Of a DNA stretch of 64,000 bases, positions 1 to 8,876 are shown in pieces; position 1 is the stretch's first letter, and every line of letters begins with the position of its first letter. The DNA lies in the NCBI RefSeq assembly GCF_004116725.1, contig NZ_PDKG01000002.1, forward strand, positions 372,001-436,000. The letters are read 5' to 3'. The notes under the pieces were generated by a model. That model was not told the origin of the DNA and did not search any database. It worked only from the letters and a program-made list of their open reading frames with translations. The stretch comes from Arcobacter sp. CECT 8986. Its GTDB lineage: Bacteria; Campylobacterota; Campylobacteria; Campylobacterales; Arcobacteraceae. Position numbers and translations under genes: made by a program.

Positions 1-1478
1 GAAACCATTTTTGCATAATCAATATCATTTATTGTAAAGATGATATTGTAAGCACAAGAACCAGATAGAATTTTCAAGTCTTCTAAAGAGTAGTATTTTT
101 GTACTTGTGCTGATGTTTGAACTAAATAAGTTGCTGGAATATTATATGATCTTGAAAGAGTAGGTAACTCAAGTAAAAAAGGATTTTTACCAAATCTTAC
201 AAATTCATCAAGATAAAAGTCAACTCTTTCATTTGGATTATTATTTTCTTCATCTAAAAGTTCTTTCCCTATTGTTTCTAATATTATTGTGATTAATGGG
301 GAAAGTGTATCAATTTCTTTAGGTTTTAGTTTAATATAAATAGTGATATTTTTCTTTCTCAAGTCTTCAAAATCAAGATTCATATCTTCAACAGCTTTTT
401 TAACTCTATAGTCTTCAAAAACTGTAAGTTTATTTGCATATGTAGTTACAATTGATTTGAACTCTTTTGTATTTGTTCTTTCAAAGCTTCTTGCCATATC
501 TCTTATTAATTCATCTAATGAATTGTCGTTTGCAACTTGAGTAAAAAATAGTTTCATATCATCAAGTTCTATTTCTTCTGTTTCTTCAAGTTCTCTTGCT
601 TTACTTAGTGTTTCTTCATCTAATAATTCTTCTCTTGATAGTTTAGGGTATCTCATAAGTCTAAAGAAGTTAGTTTCTTTGAACTTTTCTAAATCATATA
701 TTGCAAAAAATTTAAATAACATTTTTGCTTGATTTAAAAAGTGAGTATCTTCTTTAGACTCTTTTGAATTTGATTTAAATAGAACATTTAGTGTTTGATT
801 TATTAGTTCCATTTTTATATTAAAATCAAATTTATCATCTATTTCATCTTCATTAAACTGTTTTTTCCTTTTTTCAATGATTTTATTTAATGTTTTTTTA
901 TCAAAAGGATTAAAGTAGAAGCTATTATCATTACCAAAAGGATTAAAGATTAATATTTCATTTTTTAATTTTTCTTTTCTATATCTTGAAGTAAGTGCTT
1001 CAATCTCTCCCTTTGTATCAAGAATAATTGCACTTGTAGATAATGTTAAAAGGTTTGGTACAACTATCCCAGAAGTTTTACCAGTTCCAGGTGCAGCAAT
1101 TACTAGAGTACTTCTTCTATCATCAGTTTTTATTGTTTTCCCTTTTACTAAGCAAAAAGTAAAACCTTTTTTTAGATTTAATTTCATCTTCTTTAAGATA
1201 TAAGAAAGATCTGCGAATTTTGCATAACCATATGTTTGTTTTTTTAATGAACCAATTAGAGTTATAAAAGCAAAAATAGTAGGTAAACTTGCATATGCAA
1301 AAGAACTATAAACTTCTAGTTTTAGTTTGTTTTTAAAAATAAACTGTTGAGTATATAACTCTTTTAATATATTAATTGAATGTAAAATATCAAGATTAAA
1401 CTGTATGCATACGATTATATAGAATATAGGTATTATTAAAAGAAATGAACTTAGGAATATTAATAATTTTGCTTTCAT
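1..1478 (-). CDS. virD4: VirD4/TraG-type T4SS coupling ATPase (C-terminus beyond window)
   Basis: Reading from an ATG at 1478 the frame is open to base 1, about 492 codons, so the 3' end is missing. Two N-terminal hydrophobic segments anchor it in the inner membrane. A Walker A motif APGTGKT lies near residue 130, and a Walker B-like FYLDEF followed by a stretch rich in Leu, Ser and Arg (LSRSYNIPATYLVQ) lies near residue 440, the usual VirD4 layout. In the family this hexameric ATPase passes the relaxase-DNA complex to the VirB channel. Its ATG overlaps the stop of the MobC-like gene (ATGA), so the two are co-translated. It is the last visible gene of the conjugation operon. Confidence 0.93.
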   Translation of the reverse strand, partial: MKAKLLIFLSSFLLIIPIFYIIVCIQFNLDILHSINILKELYTQQFIFKNKLKLEVYSSFAYASLPTIFAFITLIGSLKKQTYGYAKFADLSYILKKMKLNLKKGFTFCLVKGKTIKTDDRRSTLVIAAPGTGKTSGIVVPNLLTLSTSAIILDTKGEIEALTSRYRKEKLKNEILIFNPFGNDNSFYFNPFDKKTLNKIIEKRKKQFNEDEIDDKFDFNIKMELINQTLNVLFKSNSKESKEDTHFLNQAKMLFKFFAIYDLEKFKETNFFRLMRYPKLSREELLDEETLSKARELEETEEIELDDMKLFFTQVANDNSLDELIRDMARSFERTNTKEFKSIVTTYANKLTVFEDYRVKKAVEDMNLDFEDLRKKNITIYIKLKPKEIDTLSPLITIILETIGKELLDEENNNPNERVDFYLDEFVRFGKNPFLLELPTLSRSYNIPATYLVQTSAQVQKYYSLEDLKILSGSCAYNIIFTINDIDYAKMV

Positions 1479-1840
1479 ATTATCTCCTCAAGTAATCTTG
1501 TGTTATATCTTAGTTCAAAGATTAACTCTTTTACTTCATCTTTAAATTCTTCTGTAATTTCATAAAATTTATATTCATCAAAATTATGTGCACCTTCATT
1601 TAAGTTATGAGCTATTTGATTAATATTATTAGGAAGTCTAGAAACTAAAAGTTGAGTTTTTTTATTTGTTTGTATTTGTTTCTCTAAGAATTTAAGTGTT
1701 TTTAAACTAGCTCTTTTATTTAATAGATTTCTTACAATCATAGATCCAGTTTTTTTATATTTCTTTTCAAGTTTAGATAAACTTTTTAAACTATCTTCGT
1801 CCATATAAAAATGTCTTCTCAAGTATTTATCTTTACTCAT
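1475..1840 (-). CDS. MobC-like relaxosome accessory protein
   Basis: 121 residues. The segment LPNNINQIAHNLNE (about residues 69-82) matches the conserved NNxNQIAxxLN motif of MobC/TraJ-like relaxosome proteins, which bind oriT and help the relaxase open the DNA. The N-terminal half is basic and probably forms a ribbon-helix-helix DNA-binding fold; the C-terminal half is helical. It sits between VirB11 and VirD4, with 1-base and 4-base overlaps. The partner relaxase gene is not in the window and is expected just beyond VirD4. The family assignment rests on one motif plus context. Confidence 0.72.
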   Translation of the reverse strand: MSKDKYLRRHFYMDEDSLKSLSKLEKKYKKTGSMIVRNLLNKRASLKTLKFLEKQIQTNKKTQLLVSRLPNNINQIAHNLNEGAHNFDEYKFYEITEEFKDEVKELIFELRYNTRLLEEII

Positions 1841-2757
1841 TATAAATCCTTTGTATATTGTTTTAAATCTAGTATTTCAACAATTTCTCTTTCATTTGTT
1901 TTTTTATTTCTTTCTATTTGAATAATATAATCAATTGCTCTTGAGATATATTCTGTTATTGTTTTATCTGATATATCTCTTTCAAATCTAATATTTAAAT
2001 TCATTGCATATAATGCATCTTCTGCACTATTTGCATGAACTGTTGAAATTGTTCCTGCATGACCTGTATTATTAAGTCTTAAAGACATAAGAGTATTTCT
2101 TGTATCTAATTCGCCTAATATCAATCTTTCTGGAAAAAGTCTAGTTGCTGCATCAATTGCATCTTGGTAAGTAAATGTTCCAGTATCTTTTTTATCTACA
2201 AGTATAGAAGTTTGATTTCTATTTTTAGACTTTAATTCTGGCGAGTCTTGAATAATGACTAATCTTTCTTCTAAATCAATTTTTTTCATAAGAGTATTTA
2301 ATAAAGAAGTTTTTCCTGAGCCAGTTCCACCACTTATAAGTATATTTTTTCTATCACTTATAAAATTTAATATATCATCATAAGAGTAGGGTAGATTAGT
2401 AGCTAATTTAAATGATTCAATAGGGAAAATTTCTTTAGGTGGGATTCTTATATTAATAGAAAAGTCTTGATCATTTAAAGCTGTTTTATGTAAGGCTTGT
2501 ACTCTATAATTTGTTCCAGGAATAGAAGTTGATAAACTTCTATTCTTTTTATTAAATTGTTGTTCTCTATCATTTGCAAGAAATATTAAAAAATCATTTA
2601 ATATTTCTTTTTTTAATTGCTCATCTTTAAACTCATTCCATTTTCCATTTACGCATAAAAATAGTTCTTTTTCTTTTAAAATTACTATTTCATTTGCTCC
2701 TTGTGTTTGAAAGTATTTATCAAATACTTGAATTAAATTATTTAATAATCTATTCAT
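1840..2757 (-). CDS. virB11: VirB11 family T4SS hexameric ATPase
   Basis: About 305 residues. Walker A is SGGTGSGKT; downstream are LILGELDTR (Asp box/Walker B region), NNTGHAGT and the His box TVHANS, in the order typical of VirB11/PulE ATPases. They energise pilus assembly and substrate transfer at the cytoplasmic face. An ATG at 2781 would add eight residues, but it overlaps the upstream small gene by 32 bases and has no ribosome site. The ATG at 2757 gives an 8-base overlap (ATGAATAG) and is preferred. The usual GE[VL]R motif reads GELD here, with an Arg two residues later, so the family arginine may be shifted. Confidence 0.92.
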   Translation of the reverse strand: MNRLLNNLIQVFDKYFQTQGANEIVILKEKELFLCVNGKWNEFKDEQLKKEILNDFLIFLANDREQQFNKKNRSLSTSIPGTNYRVQALHKTALNDQDFSINIRIPPKEIFPIESFKLATNLPYSYDDILNFISDRKNILISGGTGSGKTSLLNTLMKKIDLEERLVIIQDSPELKSKNRNQTSILVDKKDTGTFTYQDAIDAATRLFPERLILGELDTRNTLMSLRLNNTGHAGTISTVHANSAEDALYAMNLNIRFERDISDKTITEYISRAIDYIIQIERNKKTNEREIVEILDLKQYTKDL

Positions 2758-2929
2758 TTGATTCTTCTTTAAAAGTATCATTAAATTTGTCTAATTCTTT
2801 TTTATACTTTTCTTTTGATTTTTCAAACTCTTTTTCTTTTTCATTCATTTCGTTTTCAAGTTCTGATATCTTTTCCAAAGCTTTAATTTGTTTTTCTAAT
2901 TTTTTCTTTTGTTCAATTGCACTTATCAT
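2750..2929 (-). CDS. Small coiled-coil protein in T4SS operon
   Basis: A 59-residue frame from the ATG at 2929 to TAG at 2750, preceded by a good ribosome site (AGGAG) just after the stop of the cysteine-repeat gene. It begins MISAIEQKKKLEKQIKALEK and is almost wholly charged heptad-like helix (Lys/Glu-rich), with no signal peptide and no membrane segment. It fills the only gap in the operon between the cysteine-repeat protein and VirB11 and overlaps virB11, which supports its being translated. Function unknown; a cytoplasmic coiled-coil partner of VirB11 or VirB10 is one possibility. Confidence 0.6.
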   Translation of the reverse strand: MISAIEQKKKLEKQIKALEKISELENEMNEKEKEFEKSKEKYKKELDKFNDTFKEESNE

Positions 2930-2939
2930 AATTTCTCCT

Positions 2940-5000
2940 TTATCTAATAATTCTATAAATCAAACCGTTATCTCTTCTAAATACAGAACCATCCCCTCTT
3001 AAGTAATCTCGTTTTGAAGAATATTCTCCAATTTCTTCCCAATAATCATAATAATTGCAAGTTGTTGCTGTTGATGTATAATCTTTACTACTACATTTAT
3101 TAATATCACCCATTGCAGCAGAAATTGTATATGATTTATGACTTATTGTTTCTACTCCTCCAATACATTCTTTTGTTTTTCCATAAGGAACACGTACTGC
3201 CTTGATACAAGCGTAGAGAGAGCTAGGTGAAGAAGTTATATTTAATCCTTGATGAGACTTATCAAAAGGACTATAATTATAAAATGCATAAGGATAAGCA
3301 CTTATATCTTCTTTACTACCTTTTTTAACAGGGAAAATTCCTGTTGTTAAATCAATAGTTTTTGCAGATTCTCCATATATATTAAATCCTCCTTTGTCAT
3401 TTTGTTCTAATCTTTTAAAACCTAGTGATTTATTTAGAGTTATAATTGAAGAGCCATTTACTAATGTATAAGGAATTACTTGTTTTACTTGGCAAGGTTG
3501 AACTACTATTTTTTTATTCTCATCATTGTCATTAAAATAAACAGTTGTTTTATATGTACTTTGTAGCTTTTGGTCATCATGTTCAACACCACAACTTTCT
3601 TCTATATATGGATAAGCTTTATCTGTAACAATATCTTTTTTAATATATTTTTTTGTAGTTGTTCCTGGAATAATAAAATATTGGTTAATTTTTCTAAGTG
3701 CTTGTTTTGAAGAATCTTGATATTCATAACCTGAGAATTCATCAATTATTTCTAAGCCACCAGAATTTGTAACTTCGCATTGTGTTGCAAATCTTTTTAT
3801 ACCATTTAAATCATCATATGCAACTCTTTGTAAGTATAAAACTCTTCCGTCATTTTCTTCATAATCGCATGTAGTATCATCAAGATACTGTTTATATGTA
3901 TATTTTGGAATATCTACACATTCTCCAACATAAGTTTTTTCATTTTCATACCAATAAAAATATTTACCTTGTTCAATAGACACATTATTTTCAAAGTCAT
4001 GTCTTTCTGCATCACATTTATTTATGTCATAGTCCAAATTTACAAGTTCACCTGATGGAGTACATTCTCCAACTTTATGTTCTTCTTTTTCATAGATATA
4101 AGAGTATTGTTTTTGAATTTCTGCTTTACCTGTTTGATAGTTTGGAATAGCATCACAATTATCCACTTTTGAAATTAAAGGGATAGGTTCTTTATATTTA
4201 CATCTTTGAACTAAAAAATCTCCTCCTTCTGGATCAGAGGCGAAAAGTTCATATCCTAGAGATATTTTATTGTTAGCATAATCAACTTTATTTTGGCAAC
4301 TATCGCTATTATAAACTGTTTTAATACTAAGAGAAGTTCTTTTTGTACAAACAGTTCCAAGTTGAATATAGTATGTTGCTATTTTCCCATCATAAGAAGC
4401 TTCTGGACAAGTTACAACAACTGCAGAGTTATTGTCTTTAGTATTTGTATCAATTGTATCTCTTGAGTTATCATTATTATCTGAATTATTGTCATCTAAA
4501 TAAGAAGGTGTAAATCCTTGAGATGAATTGTCATATCCTCCAGATGTAGTATTTTGAGAATATGAGTTGTCAGTTGAATCTTTTACTGTTTTATCTTTTA
4601 AATCTTTTTCATCCGCTGCATTAATAATACTAAGTATTTCATCAAGATTTCCTCCTTCTACAGTTAAATTACTGTCTTTTTTTAGAGTTATATTCTTTTG
4701 TTTTAATCTTCCCTTTTTTATAAAGGCATTATTTAGATTATATATCTTTCCATTGTATTCTAATTTATTAAATTCAAAAGATGCATTATTCTTTTCATCT
4801 ACATTAAATTCACCTCTTAGATTTATTTTCTCTTCAACATTTTTTTCTTTTAAAATTGGTTTGCCTGATAAAGCACCATATCCATTTTTAAGAATTACAT
4901 TTTCATCAATTCTTACATTTAATAAATCATTCTCATTTGAATTAGCAGCATATAAACTAATTACAAAAAATGAGATAAATATTAACAATTTAGTTTTCAT
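2940..5000 (-). CDS. Secreted cysteine-repeat protein of the T4SS operon
   Basis: 686 residues with a clear signal peptide (KTKLLIFISFFVISLYAA). About residues 20-135 are a beta-rich domain, then comes an Asn/Asp/Ser-rich linker (about 140-195). From about residue 196 there are repeated modules of 35-60 residues, each opening with CD or CQ and closing with GEC, QRC or TQC, rich in Tyr and Lys between the cysteines; further paired cysteines continue to the C-terminus. Such spacing suggests one disulphide per module in the periplasm or on the surface. The gene overlaps the end of virB10 by 11 bases. I do not recognise the family. A surface adhesin, a pilus-tip protein or a VirB5 substitute are all only possibilities. 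Confidence 0.8.
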   Translation of the reverse strand: MKTKLLIFISFFVISLYAANSNENDLLNVRIDENVILKNGYGALSGKPILKEKNVEEKINLRGEFNVDEKNNASFEFNKLEYNGKIYNLNNAFIKKGRLKQKNITLKKDSNLTVEGGNLDEILSIINAADEKDLKDKTVKDSTDNSYSQNTTSGGYDNSSQGFTPSYLDDNNSDNNDNSRDTIDTNTKDNNSAVVVTCPEASYDGKIATYYIQLGTVCTKRTSLSIKTVYNSDSCQNKVDYANNKISLGYELFASDPEGGDFLVQRCKYKEPIPLISKVDNCDAIPNYQTGKAEIQKQYSYIYEKEEHKVGECTPSGELVNLDYDINKCDAERHDFENNVSIEQGKYFYWYENEKTYVGECVDIPKYTYKQYLDDTTCDYEENDGRVLYLQRVAYDDLNGIKRFATQCEVTNSGGLEIIDEFSGYEYQDSSKQALRKINQYFIIPGTTTKKYIKKDIVTDKAYPYIEESCGVEHDDQKLQSTYKTTVYFNDNDENKKIVVQPCQVKQVIPYTLVNGSSIITLNKSLGFKRLEQNDKGGFNIYGESAKTIDLTTGIFPVKKGSKEDISAYPYAFYNYSPFDKSHQGLNITSSPSSLYACIKAVRVPYGKTKECIGGVETISHKSYTISAAMGDINKCSSKDYTSTATTCNYYDYWEEIGEYSSKRDYLRGDGSVFRRDNGLIYRIIR

Positions 5001-6153
5001 TATTCTCTCCTTTTAAATTAAAATATTTAATAACAATCTCACCATTTTTAGGTTGTGGAAACCAAATATCATATTTAGATACAATAAATACTCTACTTGC
5101 TTCTCTAACTGTAATTATTGGTTTTATTTTTATTTGTTCATCTGTGATTTTTTTTAGTATGTATGATAAATCTTGTCTTGAGTTATCTAAAATAATTTGT
5201 GTATTATTTGAGTTGTCTTTTGAACTATCATCACTAGTGGCTTTACTAACTGCAAGTAGTAATGCGTTTGATATTGTTGATAAAGTTAGAGGTAAACCAT
5301 ATCTTTTCCAATATCTATTATCTAAAACACCTAATACTCCAGAGTTACCTTTTATATCTGCACTTTGTGCATCATCTAGTAATACATGAATTCCTTGAGG
5401 AGTGATAAATCTATCCCATTTTAGTTCAAAACGATTTTCTCCTATTTGGGAATTATTTCTGTAGTTTCCTATTGCTTTTGTACCTTTAGGAAGTAATTTA
5501 ACTGTTCCCATACTTGCATATATGTCATCTTCAACTATACCTACAACTTGACCTGATAAAGCACTATTAATTGAAGATGTTAATATAATAGGAATTCTTT
5601 TATCTGCAGTGATTGTTCTATATAGTTTAGTTTCATTTGTAACACTATTTCTATTTTTTAGATTAGAAAATTTATTTGCACCAAAGTCTAGTTCTTGTTT
5701 TTTTTCTTCAAAACTATTTTTTTCAATTTTTGTTTTTGGAATATCACTATATAGACTATTTAGCAAGTTCTTTTTTTGTTGCTCTCTTTGTTGTTTTAGA
5801 ATCTCTTCTTTTGATTGAAAGATATCTTTACTATATTCTTTTTGTTTCTCTAATATCTCTTTTTTTATAGAAGAGACTTTATCTTTTATTGTCTCTTCTT
5901 TTTGTTTTATTTCTTGTTTAGGTTTTTCATTCTCGTCTATTAATAAACCTTTAGAAACATCAGTTGGTTTTTCCTCTTCTTTATAAATATAATCATTTAA
6001 AGGAAAGTTTGTATTAACCAAAAACTTATCAAATTCTGGTGATTTTTCTTCATCAGCAGTAGTTGCGATAAAACCATATATTATTAGTCCTACAACAATA
6101 GTTGCTAATATTGAAAACATAATGATTAATTCTTTTAATTTACTTTTTTTCAT
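4990..6153 (-). CDS. virB10: VirB10/TrbI family T4SS scaffold protein
   Basis: 387 residues: a short cytoplasmic tail, one membrane helix (about residues 11-30), a long charged Lys/Glu/Gln-rich periplasmic stalk (about 40-165), then the VirB10 beta-barrel domain. Diagnostic segments are LPKGTKAIGNY, RFELKWDRFITPQG, DNRYWKRYG and a following hydrophobic antenna segment (LPLTLSTISNALLLAV). In the family it spans both membranes and gates the channel. It overlaps virB9 by 14 bases upstream and the cysteine-repeat gene downstream. The Pro-rich stalk of other VirB10 proteins is replaced by a Lys/Glu one. Confidence 0.93.
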   Translation of the reverse strand: MKKSKLKELIIMFSILATIVVGLIIYGFIATTADEEKSPEFDKFLVNTNFPLNDYIYKEEEKPTDVSKGLLIDENEKPKQEIKQKEETIKDKVSSIKKEILEKQKEYSKDIFQSKEEILKQQREQQKKNLLNSLYSDIPKTKIEKNSFEEKKQELDFGANKFSNLKNRNSVTNETKLYRTITADKRIPIILTSSINSALSGQVVGIVEDDIYASMGTVKLLPKGTKAIGNYRNNSQIGENRFELKWDRFITPQGIHVLLDDAQSADIKGNSGVLGVLDNRYWKRYGLPLTLSTISNALLLAVSKATSDDSSKDNSNNTQIILDNSRQDLSYILKKITDEQIKIKPIITVREASRVFIVSKYDIWFPQPKNGEIVIKYFNLKGENNEN

Positions 6154-7072
6154 GATGAATATCTTTTAATCTTCTAACACATACGTGTTTATTTTCGATT
6201 CTTAAAGTAAATTTATTAGCAATTGTTTCAGCAACTAAATAATCCCCTACAATTCTAAAATTTATAGGGCTATCAAATCCATCAATAACTTTAAAGATTG
6301 CAGGAAAAGAAGATAAAGAATAGTCTTTATCATATTTAAAATATACAAATTTATTATCTCTAAAAATTTTTTTTGCTTTTAAGTCTTCTGCTCCATCTTG
6401 AACAAAATCATCAATAACTTGATCTTTATAAATTTTAATTCTATTTTTACCTTCTCCTATATAAAAATAGTTTGGATCAGAAATGATTTTTTTAGCTTGA
6501 TTATCTTCTTTTTTATTTTTTAGAAATTCTTCTTTTTCAAGATTAACAATTTTTATTTTATTTGTTGTGCTTTCATTTGTATGAATATATACAAGATTAT
6601 CTGGAATTGATTTTGATTTATAATCAGTAGAATAGATATAAAAAGAATAGATATTCCCACTTTGACCTATAATAGTTAAGTTTGTATCTATTCCAATATA
6701 TTTAGGTTGAATCAAAACAATATTAGAAAAGTCATATTTTGCAATTCCTAGTTTTGTAATAATAAAACCTTTATTACCATAATAAGGCTCACCTGCTATT
6801 TTATCATTAGAGAATACAATCATAGTATTCATTAATGTTCTAGTCTGTATTCTATATGTTTTATTCTCTTTATAATTAATATTTTTTATAGAAGATAAAG
6901 TCTTAGAAGATTTATTCAAAAATGCTTTTTGTACATTCTCTAAATCTACAAAAGTATTATCTTCAAATACTGTATTTTGATTAGACTGATTACTATTTGT
7001 ATTTGAGTCCTCTAAGAATATAGAATTTGCAAATAAAATAATAGGGAAAATTAATATTATAAATATTTTCAT
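6140..7072 (-). CDS. virB9: VirB9/TrbG family T4SS outer-membrane complex protein
   Basis: 310 residues with a signal peptide (KIFIILIFPIILFAN). The N-terminal domain carries a stretch resembling VirB9 (TYRIQTRTLMNTMIVF and later DFSNIVLIQPK). The C-terminal domain has FPAIFKVIDG, NFRIVGDYLVAE and NKHVCVRRL, matching the VirB9 C-terminal beta-sandwich that binds VirB7 and VirB10. The single Cys near the C-terminus could pair with a Cys of VirB7. Its ATG follows the virB8 stop by about ten bases, and its end overlaps virB10. Confidence 0.9.
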   Translation of the reverse strand: MKIFIILIFPIILFANSIFLEDSNTNSNQSNQNTVFEDNTFVDLENVQKAFLNKSSKTLSSIKNINYKENKTYRIQTRTLMNTMIVFSNDKIAGEPYYGNKGFIITKLGIAKYDFSNIVLIQPKYIGIDTNLTIIGQSGNIYSFYIYSTDYKSKSIPDNLVYIHTNESTTNKIKIVNLEKEEFLKNKKEDNQAKKIISDPNYFYIGEGKNRIKIYKDQVIDDFVQDGAEDLKAKKIFRDNKFVYFKYDKDYSLSSFPAIFKVIDGFDSPINFRIVGDYLVAETIANKFTLRIENKHVCVRRLKDIHHEKK

Positions 7073-7081
7073 ATTTTCTCC

Positions 7082-7708
7082 TTATAGTATTTTGCTTACG
7101 TCATATCTAATAACTTCAAATGAAGTAAAATTATTAGGTATATCTTTAATTTTTAATTTTTTCTTCGTAAATCTAAATTGAAGAACAACTCTAAAATTAC
7201 CTTTTGAAATTACTTTGTCTTTATTCTTTACTGTTGCAGTGTAATCTACTTGAGCAATGTTAGTTCCTGGAACAATATGTATGTTATGAAGATTTAGTTC
7301 TCTTGTAAGACTTTCTCTACTGAAGATTGAATTTTTTGCTTTTACTATTGATGTAAAGTTTTTCCAAACATCTCTTGAAGATTGAAGTCTTATTTTTTCA
7401 TGTCTTTTTTTATCATCAATATTGTTTTTTGTTTCACGATTTATTACATAACTCATCACTAAACCAATTCTTACTGCTTCATCTTCTGTAATGCTACTAT
7501 CTGCTTTTCTTACAGATACAAAACTAGTTTCAGCATTTGAAAAATATACTAAATAAGGTACTTTTTCTTTTAGAGGGAATAAAGAAATTGTGCAAATAAT
7601 TAATATTACAATGATAAAAAACTGAATGATATTTCCAATATATAAAACTTTTAAGAAGCTATTTTCAATTCTTAAAAGTTTTAATGTACTTGATACTCTT
7701 TCAAACAT
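7082..7708 (-). CDS. virB8: VirB8 family inner-membrane T4SS protein
   Basis: About 208 residues from the ATG at 7708: a short cytoplasmic tail, one membrane helix (FFIIVILIICTISLFPL) and a periplasmic NTF2-like domain with segments such as VSVRKADSSITEDEAVRIGLV and NIAQVDYTATVKN. In the family it nucleates assembly of the inner-membrane complex. A longer frame from a TTG at 7750 would overlap the virB7 lipoprotein gene. The ATG only five bases after the virB7 stop fits the operon better. Confidence 0.88.
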   Translation of the reverse strand: MFERVSSTLKLLRIENSFLKVLYIGNIIQFFIIVILIICTISLFPLKEKVPYLVYFSNAETSFVSVRKADSSITEDEAVRIGLVMSYVINRETKNNIDDKKRHEKIRLQSSRDVWKNFTSIVKAKNSIFSRESLTRELNLHNIHIVPGTNIAQVDYTATVKNKDKVISKGNFRVVLQFRFTKKKLKIKDIPNNFTSFEVIRYDVSKIL

Positions 7709-7713
7709 AACTA

Positions 7714-7845
7714 TTAACCTATATTTGTTTTTATTTGAAAACAAGCACAAGGACTTCTTTTCAAGTTTTTATATGCTTCATTTTTTTGAACGCAACCACT
7801 AAGAATAAAACCTACAAACATTGATATAATAAAAATCTTTTTCAT
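7714..7845 (-). CDS. virB7: VirB7-like small lipoprotein
   Basis: A 43-residue frame, MKKIFIISMFVGFILSGC at the N-terminus: a lipoprotein signal peptide with lipobox LSGC, so the mature chain begins at Cys18 and is only about 26 residues. Two more Cys (SPCACF) could form a disulphide with VirB9, as known for VirB7. The start has a strong ribosome site (AGGAG) six bases upstream. Its position directly before virB8 and after virB6 is the classic virB6-7-8 order, which supports the call more than sequence does. Confidence 0.85.
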   Translation of the reverse strand: MKKIFIISMFVGFILSGCVQKNEAYKNLKRSPCACFQIKTNIG

Positions 7846-7862
7846 GATTAATTCTCCTTTAT

Positions 7863-8876
7863 TTATTTTAATTTTGTCCATAATTTTTTTACTGCATCTG
7901 CTGATTTCTGAGTAGCTTTATTAAATCCTTTATCAAGTCCTACTCCTAATGCTTTTCCTGCTGACTCTCCCGCAAATTTAGTTAAAGATAATTTTGATAC
8001 TGTACTTAATACTGCTGCACCAGCACTCATAGTTCCTAATCCAGAACTTAAGCTACTTCCTTCATTTGCTGAGCCAATTATTTGATTTATTATGTTTGGG
8101 ATTTTAAAAATTGCAAGTCCACATAAAGACATTATTATACATATAGCAATTACTTGATCATATCCACCATCTGCAAGACCACTTGATACTCTTTTCATGT
8201 ATTCAGCTACTGCAAAACATACAGAACCTAGTAAAATTGTCATTGCTGGATAAAGACTTAGAGATACATATAATCTAAGCCAATTAAAGAAAATATATTC
8301 TGTTTTTCTCCATAATAAAAAGATGATTATAAATGGCACTAGTGCAAGAACTGTTTTTGCAAGAAATAGGCTAAATGCAGAGAATAATAAAATTGCAATA
8401 AGTAAAAATGAACCACATAAATATAATAATGTTGCATAAATATAGGCACTTAAATTACTAAATGAAGCTTTTGAATATATAGTATCATGTACATTTTGCA
8501 GTGATGTTATTAAGTTCTCTGTAACATTTTCTAAACTTGCATCTGCATTTACTCCTGAAACAAATCTATTTAACATTTGAATTAATGTATTTGCTGGTGC
8601 ATTAATTATTTCTAAAAAATAATCATAAAATGAGTGTTTAGCAAGTATTGATTTAACTATGGCAAATATGATAATTGTCCATATTAGTTTATATACTGAT
8701 TCATCAACTTTAACTTTTTGGAACATTATTAAGTAACCTAAATAACATATTGAAAGGGAAAATGCTAAATTAAAAAAAGTATCATTAAAAATTGCAGTTC
8801 CACTTTCATATAAATTATTTTGGATAGAACCTAGTGCTTCATCTAAAATTCCTATTGTTTCTTTATATATTCCCAT
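7863..8876 (-). CDS. virB6: VirB6/TrbL family polytopic T4SS protein
   Basis: 337 residues with about six hydrophobic helices: FFNLAFSLSICYLGYLIMF, LIWTIIIFAIVKSIL, IYATLLYLCGSFLLIAILLFSAF, LVPFIIIFLLW, a helix around YPAMTILLGSVCF, and VIAICIIMSLCGLAIF. The C-terminal tail is Ser/Gly/Ala/Lys-rich. This is the VirB6/TrbL arrangement; the protein forms part of the inner-membrane DNA path. It overlaps the end of virB4 by 14 bases and precedes the virB7 lipoprotein gene. Confidence 0.88.
   Translation of the reverse strand: MGIYKETIGILDEALGSIQNNLYESGTAIFNDTFFNLAFSLSICYLGYLIMFQKVKVDESVYKLIWTIIIFAIVKSILAKHSFYDYFLEIINAPANTLIQMLNRFVSGVNADASLENVTENLITSLQNVHDTIYSKASFSNLSAYIYATLLYLCGSFLLIAILLFSAFSLFLAKTVLALVPFIIIFLLWRKTEYIFFNWLRLYVSLSLYPAMTILLGSVCFAVAEYMKRVSSGLADGGYDQVIAICIIMSLCGLAIFKIPNIINQIIGSANEGSSLSSGLGTMSAGAAVLSTVSKLSLTKFAGESAGKALGVGLDKGFNKATQKSADAVKKLWTKLK

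Noticed and set aside
4567-5016. Long plus-strand frames opposite the T4SS, DUF748 and RND genes (also 24253-24807, 41232-41605)
   Set aside because: They lie wholly antisense to well-supported genes, are very hydrophobic or Phe/Ser-rich as expected from reverse AT-rich code, and lack ribosome sites.
7709-7750. VirB8 beginning at TTG 7750
   Set aside because: It would overlap the virB7 lipoprotein gene out of frame; the ATG at 7708 follows virB7 by five bases.
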